This document shows, piece after piece, positions 26,878 to 34,803 of a DNA stretch of 57,534 nucleotides. Source of the DNA: Clostridia bacterium (GTDB lineage: Bacteria; Bacillota; Clostridia; UMGS1840); the NCBI GenBank assembly GCA_017936745.1, contig JAGBEY010000003.1:1-57534 (forward strand). The letters are read 5' to 3'. Under the pieces are notes generated by a model, which was not told the origin of the DNA, ran no database searches, and was given only the letters and a program-made list of their open reading frames with translations. Positions within the stretch are counted from its first letter, which is position 1. The number at the start of each line of letters is the position of its first letter. Both the position numbers and the translations under genes were made by a program.

Positions 26878-27314
26878 TAACCTTTATCCTCTTGCTGATT
26901 CAAACCGGGCAAACGAGGGTTTTTATCATAAGCAAGCTGAGTTAATATCTTATATCCTCTTACCGTTTCAAGGATATATAATTCGAGAGTTTCTATGGCT
27001 CCCTCAAAGGTTTCAAGCAGTCCTTCGAGGTTGTACGGGCTGTGAATCACACACGCATTCCAGAACTTATAGTCATCAGGATCGAAACCGTCATTCACCA
27101 TCGATCCCCTTAAATCTTCCGTAAGCGAATCCAACAGTTTGTCGATATCGTTTATTGCGTTTAATATGTCGCACATTTCCTGACAAGGATTTTCTATTAA
27201 ATCCGAGAACTCCGTATCCTTATCTTCAAGAAGCACCGCAATCACATCTTCGAGGATGCGAAACTTATGTATTCTGTTCTGTATTTCAATTAAAATATCA
27301 ATATTTCTAATCAT
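26877..27314 (-). CDS. accessory-operon protein, 145 residues, helical
   Basis: Acidic, helical protein with likely coiled-coil segments (MCDILNAINDIDKLLDSL; LETFEGAIETLELYILETV). It has no recognised domain. AGGAGGAG precedes ATG 27314 and merges with the stop codon of the upstream gene (TAGGAGGAG). Its stop overlaps the next start by one base, so it is tightly coupled to its neighbours. Confidence 0.6.
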   Translation of the reverse strand: MIRNIDILIEIQNRIHKFRILEDVIAVLLEDKDTEFSDLIENPCQEMCDILNAINDIDKLLDSLTEDLRGSMVNDGFDPDDYKFWNACVIHSPYNLEGLLETFEGAIETLELYILETVRGYKILTQLAYDKNPRLPGLNQQEDKG

Positions 27315-27325
27315 ATTATCTCCTC

Positions 27326-28348
27326 CTACATACTCATATCCGGTCCTTGTGCCGAATCATAGTCAAACCATTTATCACATTCTTCTGCAGACCAATTTCC
27401 TGCCAAAGCTTGTGAAAAATCAGCAAGTCTTTGTTCATCAACACCACTGCACTGGATTTGTATTCCGTAGTAACCGTTATAGATTTCAGTTACTTTTGCA
27501 TTTAGTACATCCGACCACGCACCTTTACCTTCGCTTGTAAGCATTGCATCGGATAAGTCTTCAACTGTGGCGAGGTCTATTTCAGCCTCGTCATGTACCA
27601 AGTGAACAGATGAAAGTTTAACACTCTGTATCAGATCCCCAAGAGTTAAGTTCTCAAGAGTTCGGCTCAAAGGAACTTTTGCAAACATGCTTCCGTCTGT
27701 AGCAACATCCGGCAGATATAACCCCAATATTTCAGGCCGTGCTAAAACTTTTCCACCGTATCTGTCTTCAAAGAACATACTTTCATCTGTTACTTTGAAG
27801 GTGTATATATCTCCATTACTTTCATAGCGGTCACCATTGATATAATAATTACGAGCTTCAGCAAATGTTTTCTTTGCGATATCATCCATTTGTTCAGTCA
27901 ACTTTCCATCTTCATCTCTGAAACGTCTGCTGTTTAGATACTGAGGTTCTTGGAAGTTCTTGTCGTAACAGAAGATATAAAAGTCATAATTGCCATCTTC
28001 GGTAATTGTTCTGATATCATACTCGTACCTTTCTGTTTCTACAAACATTCCGTATGAAGATGTACTCTCACTTGCAATCTTTGCTTCGGGATGATTGTAC
28101 GCTACATTTCTCATCCAACTGCGGTCTGTCAAAAGTCTTTCACGCAAGGTTTCCATTATCTTATCGAAATCTTCCTTGAAGCTTGCGTTGTTCAACTTTT
28201 CATTGTTGTTAAACCATGTATGATGAAATTCTTTCCCATCTCTGCCGAAGTCACCTCTTAAATATCCAACAAGACCTTTTGTTTGTTCTGCCTTGTCGTT
28301 GCGAAAGAAGTTTTCAGGCCTGGTATGATAAAAGTTAAACTTGTACAT
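27326..28348 (-). CDS. accessory-operon protein, 340 residues, with DMSM tail
   Basis: The start ATG 28348 (MYKFNFYHTRPENFF) has AAGGAGTG upstream and overlaps the preceding gene by 14 bases; a longer frame to 28390 would overlap by 56. The N-terminal part (VGYLRGDFGRDGKEFHHTWF, YDFYIFCYDK) recalls a hypothetical family found on gut conjugative elements. The C-terminal third (about 235-325) is a separate alpha/beta segment. It ends GPDMSM, one of the shared tails. No catalytic motif is visible. Confidence 0.65.
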   Translation of the reverse strand: MYKFNFYHTRPENFFRNDKAEQTKGLVGYLRGDFGRDGKEFHHTWFNNNEKLNNASFKEDFDKIMETLRERLLTDRSWMRNVAYNHPEAKIASESTSSYGMFVETERYEYDIRTITEDGNYDFYIFCYDKNFQEPQYLNSRRFRDEDGKLTEQMDDIAKKTFAEARNYYINGDRYESNGDIYTFKVTDESMFFEDRYGGKVLARPEILGLYLPDVATDGSMFAKVPLSRTLENLTLGDLIQSVKLSSVHLVHDEAEIDLATVEDLSDAMLTSEGKGAWSDVLNAKVTEIYNGYYGIQIQCSGVDEQRLADFSQALAGNWSAEECDKWFDYDSAQGPDMSM

Positions 28349-28769
28349 TTTCGTGTTCCACTCCTTCAGCCAATCTTTGATATACTGCATCTTCTCTTAA
28401 TTCGCGATGCACCATATCAAGCACAATTGACATTATCGCATCGCACTTGAATTTAACATCGTTATTGGAATACGGCTCCTTTCGAAGTGCTGTCGCTAGC
28501 ATATCCGTGTAACCGATTAACTCGATTCCGTGTTCATCCTGAAGTTTTCGTAAATCATCAATTGAAAGATGTTTGATTTCTTCCGATACTCTGTTGCTCG
28601 TCTCAATCATATCAACGATGATTTTTTCCTTATCTTCAAATTCAGGTTTGTAAAACATACTCTTTCTGAACACTTCAATCGGTTCTTCGTAGCAGTCTGC
28701 CATGCAGATTATGTTCTCTACAAGCATTCCAAAATCTCTGCATTTTTCTTTGCAGTCATTTGATACCAT
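28335..28769 (-). CDS. accessory-operon protein, 144 residues
   Basis: Acidic, helical protein with several cysteines near the start (NDCKEKCRDFGMLV, CMADCYEEP). No family is recognised. AGGAG precedes ATG 28769. A terminator-like hairpin separates it from the upstream gene. Its end overlaps the following gene by 14 bases. It lacks the Met tail (ends HENVQV). Confidence 0.6.
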   Translation of the reverse strand: MVSNDCKEKCRDFGMLVENIICMADCYEEPIEVFRKSMFYKPEFEDKEKIIVDMIETSNRVSEEIKHLSIDDLRKLQDEHGIELIGYTDMLATALRKEPYSNNDVKFKCDAIMSIVLDMVHRELREDAVYQRLAEGVEHENVQV

Positions 28770-28794
28770 TTATTCATCACTCCTATTTTCAAAA

Positions 28795-28833
28795 TAAAAA
28801 GAGGCGGTACATTCTTAATAGAACATACCGCCT
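28795..28833 (-). terminator. intra-operon terminator/attenuator hairpin
   Basis: In the minus-strand RNA AGGCGGUAUGUUCU pairs fully (two G-U) with AGAAUGUACCGCCU, followed by CUUUUUAUUUU. It begins at the stop codon of the upstream RHH gene and lies 25 bases before the next ribosome binding site, so it should reduce expression of the downstream genes. Confidence 0.7.
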
Positions 28834-29251
28834 ACATACTCATTCCCATTCCGGCTTCTTCCTGTTGCTCTGCCATGACTTCATCGAAACGCTCCTTCAG
28901 ATATTCTGCCGGAGAAACCTCCAATGCTCTTCCTGCAGCATTGTATGATGGAAGTCCGTTTTCATTCTTGAATTCTTTCTGTGTAGGAATTCTGCCGTTT
29001 TCAATCATAAACTTATCTAAGGCATTTATGACTTCTGCTCGGCCCCAAACCTGTTGTCCATCGGGAGCCTGTCTAACCTCAATCTGTTTTGCAGGTTCCT
29101 GCTTCTGTTGAAGTTTCTGTTCCAAATCCTTTTCTATAAGTTCTGCAACATACTGCTTCTTGGTTACCTGCATCTCTTTTACATAGTCATCTAATTTATC
29201 AAATACATCATTAGACAACGCAACTGCTAATACTCTTGTTCCTTCTTGCAT
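28832..29251 (-). CDS. ribbon-helix-helix protein with MGMSM tail
   Basis: Protein of 139 residues. About 1-45 is a CopG/RHH-like DNA-binding domain (VLAVALSNDVFDKLDDYVKE, KKQYVAELIEKDLEQKL). About 70-125 contains WGRAEVINALDKFMIENGRI followed by PTQKEFKNENGLPSYNAAGR, similar to the HNR repeat associated with homing endonucleases. The end is acidic then GMGMSM. ATG 29251 follows AGAGGAGG; the longer frame to 29305 overlaps the upstream gene. It probably regulates the element operon. Confidence 0.7.
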   Translation of the reverse strand: MQEGTRVLAVALSNDVFDKLDDYVKEMQVTKKQYVAELIEKDLEQKLQQKQEPAKQIEVRQAPDGQQVWGRAEVINALDKFMIENGRIPTQKEFKNENGLPSYNAAGRALEVSPAEYLKERFDEVMAEQQEEAGMGMSM

Positions 29252-29271
29252 GTGTTTTTCCTCCTCTAAAT

Positions 29272-29943
29272 TTATTGCATTGACATTCCCATGTCCTCTT
29301 CGCATTCCTGATCAATCTCATCACGAAGCTTCTCATCAAAGTTCGAAACAGATTCTTTGATCTTCTCCTGTACCTGCCCTAACACCTCAGTCTGTTCACT
29401 CGACAATTCATATCCGTTGTTCAGTGTATCTTCTGTGCAACGATAAATTTGCATCATCTCTTTATCTGTGAACAGCTTTGTTGATTGAAGCAATCCTGAT
29501 CTTACTGCAAAATCTTCTTTTGCTTTTTCGTAATTGTCAAAATAATGGCCGTGATACAAAGAATTGTTTGCGTATGACCAAGTGGTGAACTCGAAGGTGT
29601 TATTTGACCGATGCTCAATTCCACCAAGCACGACTCCGTTAAATTCTGCAAGTAACTTATATGGCATATTGAAGTCTCTTGCCGTAAGGTCCGGAGCCTT
29701 GTCCATCAAATCAATATATTCCTTAACTGTTTTGAAAGCTTTATCAGCTTCCTCGACCAATTTATAAAATTCATCGGTCTTCTCAGTTGCGGCATTATAA
29801 CAAATGCCTCCGGGATATCTGATCTCAAAACTCTCTGTCTTGCCATACCCGACATTTAATGCTGAACCTTCTACCCAAGTGGTCACACCTTCATGCTCTG
29901 GCAGGTTCTGCTTTACCTGAATTAAAAATCTTTCTACATTCAT
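29272..29943 (-). CDS. first gene of the accessory operon, 223 residues, with MGMSM tail
   Basis: Cytosolic protein without a family I can name. The N-terminal half includes NVGYGKTESFEIRYPGGICY and LLAEFNGVVLGGIEHR; the second half is helical. It ends QECEEDMGMSMQ, one of the shared acidic plus Met tails. AAGGAGG precedes ATG 29943. It is the promoter-proximal gene of the ten-gene minus-strand operon and lies behind an attenuator-like hairpin (29974-30012). Confidence 0.65.
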   Translation of the reverse strand: MNVERFLIQVKQNLPEHEGVTTWVEGSALNVGYGKTESFEIRYPGGICYNAATEKTDEFYKLVEEADKAFKTVKEYIDLMDKAPDLTARDFNMPYKLLAEFNGVVLGGIEHRSNNTFEFTTWSYANNSLYHGHYFDNYEKAKEDFAVRSGLLQSTKLFTDKEMMQIYRCTEDTLNNGYELSSEQTEVLGQVQEKIKESVSNFDEKLRDEIDQECEEDMGMSMQ

Positions 29944-29973
29944 TTGATTTCCTCCTTCCTGTAATTTTGGATA

Positions 29974-30012
29974 TAAAAAAAGACGATAACTTCATCTCTG
30001 AAATTATCGCCT
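29974..30012 (-). terminator. leader terminator ahead of the accessory operon
   Basis: In the minus-strand RNA GGCGAUAAUUUCA pairs with UGAAGUUAUCGUC (two G-U) around GAGA, followed by UUUUUUU. It lies 30 bases upstream of the first gene and would stop read-through from the tRNA operon, or act as an attenuator. Confidence 0.7.
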
Positions 30013-30200
30013 TCATTTATCTGTATTAAATTATGTTAGGGTTCGTATCCTGTATGTTGTAACTTGCATCTTTTATGTAGTTAAGTCGAATTTTTATAGG
30101 ATATATGCCGTTGTCTCTGGTTCAAGACTGGTAGAAACGGTGGGCGCATCTACTGTCTTTTATTCAAACGGGATTTTTCAAAATCGCCCGAAAAGTGCGT
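30013..30200. other. intergenic DNA between tRNA operon and accessory operon
   Basis: No gene is seen. I do not find a convincing -35/-10 pair on the minus strand for the accessory operon here, nor a direct repeat of the tRNA-Cys 3' end that would mark an attachment site. Confidence 0.4.
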
Positions 30201-30239
30201 AAAAATGCGGTCAAAACAGATTGCATCTATTTTGACCGC
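30201..30239 (-). terminator. terminator of the tRNA operon
   Basis: GCGGTCAAAA and TTTTGACCGC (30207-30239) form a stem extended by CAGAT/ATCTA, followed on the minus strand by TTTTT. Confidence 0.8.
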
Positions 30240-30245
30240 GAATTC

Positions 30246-30319
30246 TGGAGGCGCCACCCAGATTCGAACTGGGGATCAAGGTGTTGCAGACCGATGCCTT
30301 ACCACTTGGCTATGGCGCC
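30246..30319 (-). tRNA. tRNA-Cys (GCA)
   Basis: On the minus strand GGCGCCA at the 5' end pairs with TGGCGCC, the anticodon loop reads TCTGCAACA (anticodon GCA), GTTCGAATC is the T loop, and CCA is encoded. 74 bases. It is the last tRNA of a four-gene operon. Confidence 0.95.
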
Positions 30320-30377
30320 ATATCAAGTTGTTTTTTAGTTGACAAAAGGCACAATCAACATTGTGCCTTTTGTCAAA

Positions 30378-30452
30378 TGGAGCGGAAGACGAGATTCGAA
30401 CTCGCGACGTTCACCTTGGCAAGGTGACGCTCTACCACTGAGCCACTCCCGC
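30378..30452 (-). tRNA. tRNA-Gly (GCC)
   Basis: Minus strand: GCGGGAG pairs with CTTCCGC (one G-U), anticodon loop CTTGCCAAG (anticodon GCC), T loop GTTCGAATC, encoded CCA. 75 bases. Confidence 0.95.
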
Positions 30453-30474
30453 ATATTATGTTTGAAAAAGCTAA

Positions 30475-30550
30475 TGGTGCCTCCGGGTGGAATCGAACCG
30501 CCGACACAGGGATTTTCAGTCCCTTGCTCTACCGACTGAGCTACAGAGGC
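30475..30550 (-). tRNA. tRNA-Phe (GAA)
   Basis: Minus strand: GCCTCTG pairs with CGGAGGC (one G-U), anticodon loop ACTGAAAAT (anticodon GAA), T loop GTTCGATTC, encoded CCA. 76 bases. Confidence 0.95.
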
Positions 30551-30597
30551 AAACAGATGAATCACGGCTCAATCTCCAAGGGATTTAAAAAGAAAAG

Positions 30598-30674
30598 TGG
30601 CGACCTGGAAGGGGATCGAACCCTCGACCTCTAGCGTGACAGGCTAGCGTTCTAACCAGCTGAACTACCAGGCC
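30598..30674 (-). tRNA. tRNA-Asp (GTC)
   Basis: Minus strand: GGCCTGG pairs with CCAGGTC (one G-U), anticodon loop CTGTCACG (anticodon GTC), T loop GTTCGATCC, encoded CCA. 77 bases. First tRNA after the promoter. Confidence 0.95.
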
Positions 30675-30718
30675 ATAATTTCTTTCTGATAAACCGCTTC
30701 GCTTATCAAGCGAAAGTT

Positions 30719-30747
30719 ATTATACACTACTTTTTTTCAAAAGTCAA
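30719..30747 (-). promoter_or_regulatory. promoter of the tRNA operon
   Basis: Minus strand TTGACT (30742-30747), 17 bases, TATAAT (30719-30724), about 40 bases ahead of tRNA-Asp. Confidence 0.85.
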
Positions 30748-30973
30748 TACTTTTTTTGAAATTTTTTTAAAAAATTTTAATTTTTTTCCGCTTGGACTGT
30801 GAAAAGTGTTGCAATTACTGGGGTTTCGCCTTTCAAAATTCCCATCTCGGAGAGCTGATTTTCGAAAAATGAGGGTCTGAACCCACTGTTTGTTCGTGTA
30901 TTTGTCGCAATTTGACGGGCGGTGTCGTTGGGAGGAAAAGAGGATTTTGTTTTGTAAAAAAATGTAAAAACTC
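30748..30973. other. intergenic region between divergent tRNA operon and abrB-like gene
   Basis: AT-rich near 30750-30790, otherwise without gene, hairpin or repeat that I can support. Confidence 0.4.
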
Positions 30974-31002
30974 TTGACTTTTTTCACAAAACCTGCTATA
31001 AT
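30974..31002 (+). promoter_or_regulatory. promoter of the AbrB-family gene
   Basis: TTGACT (30974-30979), 17 bases, TATAAT (30997-31002). Confidence 0.8.
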
Positions 31003-31066
31003 TGTAAAAAAATGGTATAAATATACTGATACATAGAAAAGAAATAGAAAAAAGGAGAATTATGAT

Positions 31067-31471
31067 ATGGTAGCAACCGGATTAACCAGAAGAATAGATA
31101 AGCTGGGCAGAGTAATGATTCCCATTGCCATCCGCAGTGAATATGGGATTGGAGAAAAGGACGCAGTGGAAATTTTTACACGGGACAATTTTATTGTGAT
31201 TAAAAAATATGCGTTGCCGGACGGAGAAATCAAATCCAGATATTGCACCGATAACGCGGGGCGGATTGTATTACCCATCTCTATCCGGAAGGAGTTTTCT
31301 CTGGCAGACGGGGTGGACTATATTGAAATTTTTACCGAGCAGGACAGCATCCTTTTAAGAAAATACGAAAGAGAATGTGTTATCTGCGGGAATGCCGAGG
31401 GGCTTGTGACTGTGAAATCTAAAAAAATCTGTGCCGATTGCTTACAGCTTATCAAGGCAATCAAAGAGTAA
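31067..31471 (+). CDS. AbrB/SpoVT-family regulator with two tandem AbrB domains and a zinc-ribbon end
   Basis: Transition-state-type DNA-binding regulator of 134 residues. The first swapped-hairpin domain is at about 4-48 (GLTRRIDKLGRVMIPIAIRS), the second at about 56-102 (CTDNAGRIVLPISIRKEFSL). Each ends with the usual IEIFT-type strand and a Lys-Lys/Arg-Lys motif. The C-terminus carries CVICG and CADC, a small zinc ribbon common in clostridial AbrB proteins. Typical family members have one AbrB domain and about 80-95 residues, so the duplication is unusual. GGAG precedes ATG 31067. Probable global regulator, possibly of sporulation entry. Confidence 0.85.
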   Translation: MVATGLTRRIDKLGRVMIPIAIRSEYGIGEKDAVEIFTRDNFIVIKKYALPDGEIKSRYCTDNAGRIVLPISIRKEFSLADGVDYIEIFTEQDSILLRKYERECVICGNAEGLVTVKSKKICADCLQLIKAIKE

Positions 31472-31590
31472 TGTTGGTTGATATAAGGTAGTTAAAATAA
31501 AGAAAAACGTCTGAAAATGCAAATAAACTGACGAAATGTATAAATCAATCGACAAAAAAATATGGTAGTATGAAATTACCGGAACGAAAT

Positions 31591-31616
31591 GCTCCTTTTT
31601 ATGGAAAAAGGAGAGC
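31591..31616 (+). promoter_or_regulatory. hairpin in the leader of the amino-sugar operon
   Basis: CTCCTTTTT and AAAAAGGAG form a perfect nine-base stem around ATGG, 45 bases before the first gene. The AAGGAG resembles a ribosome binding site, so the stem could hide or mimic one. A clear promoter could not be assigned upstream. Confidence 0.35.
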
Positions 31617-31661
31617 AGTTCCTCACCATTCAATTCTATGACGGAAAGCAGGAGAAGAGTT

Positions 31662-32741
31662 ATGGCAGATTACAATTTGAAAGAAATTATCGGTAAGTTT
31701 GATGTTACCGACGGTGCAACTCCTTACGGAAAAGGTCATATCAACGATACTTACCTGTCCAACGCGTGCGATCCCCGTTTTATTTTGCAAAGAATCAATA
31801 ACAATGTGTTCAAGCGTCCCCAGGATGTTATGGAAAACATTGTCCGCGTGACCGCACATCTGAAGAAAAAAATTATCGAAGAGGGCGGCGACCCCAAGAG
31901 AGAAACGCTGAATCTGATTAAAACCTATGAGGGAGAACCTTATTATGTAACTCCCAAGGGAGATTATTTCAGAATGTATGAGTTTATCGAAGGCGCGCAG
32001 ACTTACGAAATTGTAGAAGAACCCGTTCATTTCTACAATGCGGCGAAAGCCTTTGCGAAATTCCAGAAACGTCTGGCAGATTTTCCGGCAGAAAAGCTGC
32101 ATGAAACCATTCCCTCCTTCCACGATACTACAGTTCGCTTCCAGCAGCTCAAAGAAGCCATCAAAAAGAACGCGGCAGGCAGACTGGATTCAGTCAAAGA
32201 AGAAGTGGAATTTGCACTGGCAAGGGAAAAGGATGTTTCCGTGATTGTGGATGCAATTGCTGACGGAAGCGTGCCGCTTCGTGTGACCCATAATGACACC
32301 AAATATAACAACATTATGATTGATGATGAAACAGGTCTCGGCATCTGTGTTATCGACCTGGATACCGTTATGCCCGGTTCCTTGTTGTATGACTACGGCG
32401 ATTCTCTGCGGTTTGGCACTAATCCTGCAGATGAGGATGAAAAGGATTTATCCAAAGTATACTGCGACCTCAATCTGTTTGAACAGTTTACCAAGGGCTA
32501 TATGGAAGAGCTTAAGGACGTTATGACTGAGAGAGAAAAGGAGCTGCTTCCGTTCTCTGCTAAGCTGATGACCTATGAATGCGGCATCCGTTTCCTGGCA
32601 GACTACTTAGACGGCGACACTTACTTTAAAATAAAACGCCCCGAACATAATCTGGACCGTTGCCGTACCCAGTTCAAATTGGTGAAGGATATGGAAGAAA
32701 AAGAAAACTTAATGAAGGAGATTGTGAAGAAATATGATTAA
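31662..32741 (+). CDS. N-acetylhexosamine 1-kinase-like phosphotransferase
   Basis: Aminoglycoside-phosphotransferase-fold kinase of 359 residues similar to NahK, which phosphorylates GlcNAc or GalNAc at C1. The N-lobe has YGKGHINDTYL and FILQRINNNVF. The catalytic HNDTKYNN is at about 210-217 and the metal-binding DLDT at 232-235. ATG 31662 follows GGAGAAG; upstream ATGs have none. The eight-base overlap with the ROK-like gene and the following nagB-nagA place it in amino-sugar catabolism, as in lacto-N-biose-type pathways. Confidence 0.85.
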   Translation: MADYNLKEIIGKFDVTDGATPYGKGHINDTYLSNACDPRFILQRINNNVFKRPQDVMENIVRVTAHLKKKIIEEGGDPKRETLNLIKTYEGEPYYVTPKGDYFRMYEFIEGAQTYEIVEEPVHFYNAAKAFAKFQKRLADFPAEKLHETIPSFHDTTVRFQQLKEAIKKNAAGRLDSVKEEVEFALAREKDVSVIVDAIADGSVPLRVTHNDTKYNNIMIDDETGLGICVIDLDTVMPGSLLYDYGDSLRFGTNPADEDEKDLSKVYCDLNLFEQFTKGYMEELKDVMTEREKELLPFSAKLMTYECGIRFLADYLDGDTYFKIKRPEHNLDRCRTQFKLVKDMEEKENLMKEIVKKYD

Positions 32742-34065
32742 ACCTATTTTAGACCAGGAATTTATCCCGGCAATTGTGTATAACAGAAAATTTTTGGAAA
32801 CTGCAAATCGTCCCCTGCAGATTGCAGTGGAAAGAGAAAACGGTTTGATTTACCGTTACGACACCAAAATCGGTGACGACAAGGAAGCAAACTTTTTCTA
32901 TGTGGAAAGACTCATTAAAATGCTTCTGTGGTCTGTTGGCGGTTTCAAAATTTACTTAAATGGTGACAAAGAAGTGTATGAATATATTAAAGAAGCATAC
33001 ACCTTGGAAGGCTTACGTAAGTTCGACGTTGACTTTATGAGCAGCGTTTACGAAAATCCTTTTGAAGTTATCTACACCGAAAATATGCCCGAAGAAAAAG
33101 GAAACCCCGTTTCCATCGGCAGACATTTAGATGGTTGCCGTATCGGCTTTGATGCCGGCGGAAGCGATATGAAAGTTTCTGCAGTAGTAGACGGTGAAGT
33201 TATCTTCTCCGAAGAAATCGTTTGGCTGCCCAAATTGAATGATGACCCGGAATATCACTATGAAAACATTCAGAAAGCAATCGACCTGGCAGCTTCCAAA
33301 ATGCCCAGAGTAGATGCAATCGGTGTATCCTCTGCAGGGGTTTACATCAATAACCGTGCTATGGTTGCTTCTCTGTTTATCAAAGTGCCGAGAGACAAAT
33401 TCAATGCAAGAATCAAAGACATTTATAAAAATATCGCAGGGGATATCCCGGTAGCGGTTGCAAACGACGGTGACGTTGCTGCACTGGCAGGTGCAATGCA
33501 CTTGAACAAAAATTCCATTTTAGGTGTGGCTATGGGAACTTCTGAAGCAGTTGGTTATGTTGACCCCAACGGTAACATCACCGGCTGGTTAAACGAACTG
33601 GCATTTGCTCCCGTTGATTACAACACCGATGCAATGGTAGACGAATGGTCCGGCGACTTTGGCTGCGGCTGTAAATATTTCTCTCAGGATGCTGTTATTA
33701 AATTAGCACCCAAAGCAGGAATCACTCTGCCTGAAGATTTATCTTTGGCAGAAAAGCTGAAAGTGGTTCAGAAACACTTGGCAGAAGGTCACGAAGGTGC
33801 AGTTCAGATTTTTGAAACCATTGGTACTTACTTTGGTTATGCCATCGCTTACTACAGCGAATTTTATGATATCAACTACCTGCAGATTTTAGGCCGTGTT
33901 ACCTCCGGTAAAGGCGGCGACATTATTATCGAAAAAGCAAAAGAAGTGCTGAATCAGGAATTCCCTGAGCTGGCAGAAAAAGTAAATCTTTACATTCCTG
34001 ATGAATACGAAAGAAGAGTGGGTCAGTCCATCGCAGCTGCAAGCTTACCGGAACTGGCGAAATAA
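32734..34065 (+). CDS. ROK-family sugar kinase with N-terminal extension
   Basis: Protein of 443 residues, longer than ordinary ROK kinases (about 300). Residues 1-130 are an extra domain that I do not recognise. The ATPase core follows: GFDAGGSDMKVSAV (about 139-152), AIGVSSAGVYINN, VAVANDGDVAALAG (catalytic Asp region) and GVAMGTSEAVGYVD. The cysteine cluster GDFGCGCKYFSQDA stands where ROK kinases have a zinc motif. It probably phosphorylates GlcNAc or a related sugar at C6 for NagA. It overlaps the NahK-like gene by eight bases. Confidence 0.8.
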   Translation: MIKPILDQEFIPAIVYNRKFLETANRPLQIAVERENGLIYRYDTKIGDDKEANFFYVERLIKMLLWSVGGFKIYLNGDKEVYEYIKEAYTLEGLRKFDVDFMSSVYENPFEVIYTENMPEEKGNPVSIGRHLDGCRIGFDAGGSDMKVSAVVDGEVIFSEEIVWLPKLNDDPEYHYENIQKAIDLAASKMPRVDAIGVSSAGVYINNRAMVASLFIKVPRDKFNARIKDIYKNIAGDIPVAVANDGDVAALAGAMHLNKNSILGVAMGTSEAVGYVDPNGNITGWLNELAFAPVDYNTDAMVDEWSGDFGCGCKYFSQDAVIKLAPKAGITLPEDLSLAEKLKVVQKHLAEGHEGAVQIFETIGTYFGYAIAYYSEFYDINYLQILGRVTSGKGGDIIIEKAKEVLNQEFPELAEKVNLYIPDEYERRVGQSIAAASLPELAK

Positions 34066-34080
34066 GAGGAGTTTCAGACT

Positions 34081-34803
34081 ATGAGAGTAATTGTATGCGA
34101 AAATTATGAACAACTGTCCAAAGAGGGTGCAAAGCTGTTTGCAAGTCAGATGATTTTAAAACCCAATTCTGTATTGGGTCTGGCAACCGGCTCCACTCCC
34201 ATTGGTCTTTACAAAAATTTAATTGAAATGAACAAAGCAGGGGAAATCGACTTTTCCGATATCACCTCCTTTAACTTAGACGAATATTATCCCTTATCTC
34301 CCGAAAATGACCAGAGCTACCGTTATTTTATGAACGAAAATCTGTTCAACTTCGTAAATATTGATAAGGCGAGAACCTTCGTTCCCAACGGCTTGTCCGA
34401 AAATCCCGAAGAAGAGGGTGCAAACTACGATGCACTGATGGAACAGGCAGGCGGCGTGGATATTCAGCTTCTTGGCATTGGTCAGAACGGTCATATCGGC
34501 TTTAACGAACCCGATGAAAACTTAATTTCCGGCACTCACTTAACCGATTTAACCGAAAACACCATCCAGGCAAACTCCCGTTTCTTCAATTCCATTGACG
34601 AAGTGCCCACCAAAGCAATCACCATGGGTATGGCAAGCATTATGAAAGCGAAAAAAATCGTGTTACTTGCAAGCGGTGCAAACAAAAACAAAGTGGTTCG
34701 TGCATTGCTGGATGATAAAATCACCACCAATGTGCCGGCAACCTTATTGAAGCTGCATCCCGATGTAGTTCTCATTTGTGATAAGGAGGCATACGGCGAA
34801 TGA
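34081..34803 (+). CDS. nagB: glucosamine-6-phosphate deaminase
   Basis: Cytosolic enzyme of 240 residues converting glucosamine-6-phosphate to fructose-6-phosphate and ammonia. Diagnostic stretches: VLGLATGSTPIGLYKNL (phosphate loop), FNLDEYYPL (catalytic Asp), LLGIGQNGHIGFNEPDENL (catalytic His) and TKAITMGMASIMKAKKIVL. Length is typical of the short Gram-positive form without an allosteric tail. GAGGAG precedes the ATG. It overlaps nagA by four bases. Confidence 0.97.
   Translation: MRVIVCENYEQLSKEGAKLFASQMILKPNSVLGLATGSTPIGLYKNLIEMNKAGEIDFSDITSFNLDEYYPLSPENDQSYRYFMNENLFNFVNIDKARTFVPNGLSENPEEEGANYDALMEQAGGVDIQLLGIGQNGHIGFNEPDENLISGTHLTDLTENTIQANSRFFNSIDEVPTKAITMGMASIMKAKKIVLLASGANKNKVVRALLDDKITTNVPATLLKLHPDVVLICDKEAYGE

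Noticed and set aside
30246..30262. tRNA-Cys 3' end as a proven attachment site
   Set aside because: No second copy of the sequence was found on the far side of the accessory operon and no integrase is encoded there.
30335..30565. Open frame on the minus strand across the tRNA cluster
   Set aside because: It is a translation of tRNA-Gly and tRNA-Phe sequence.
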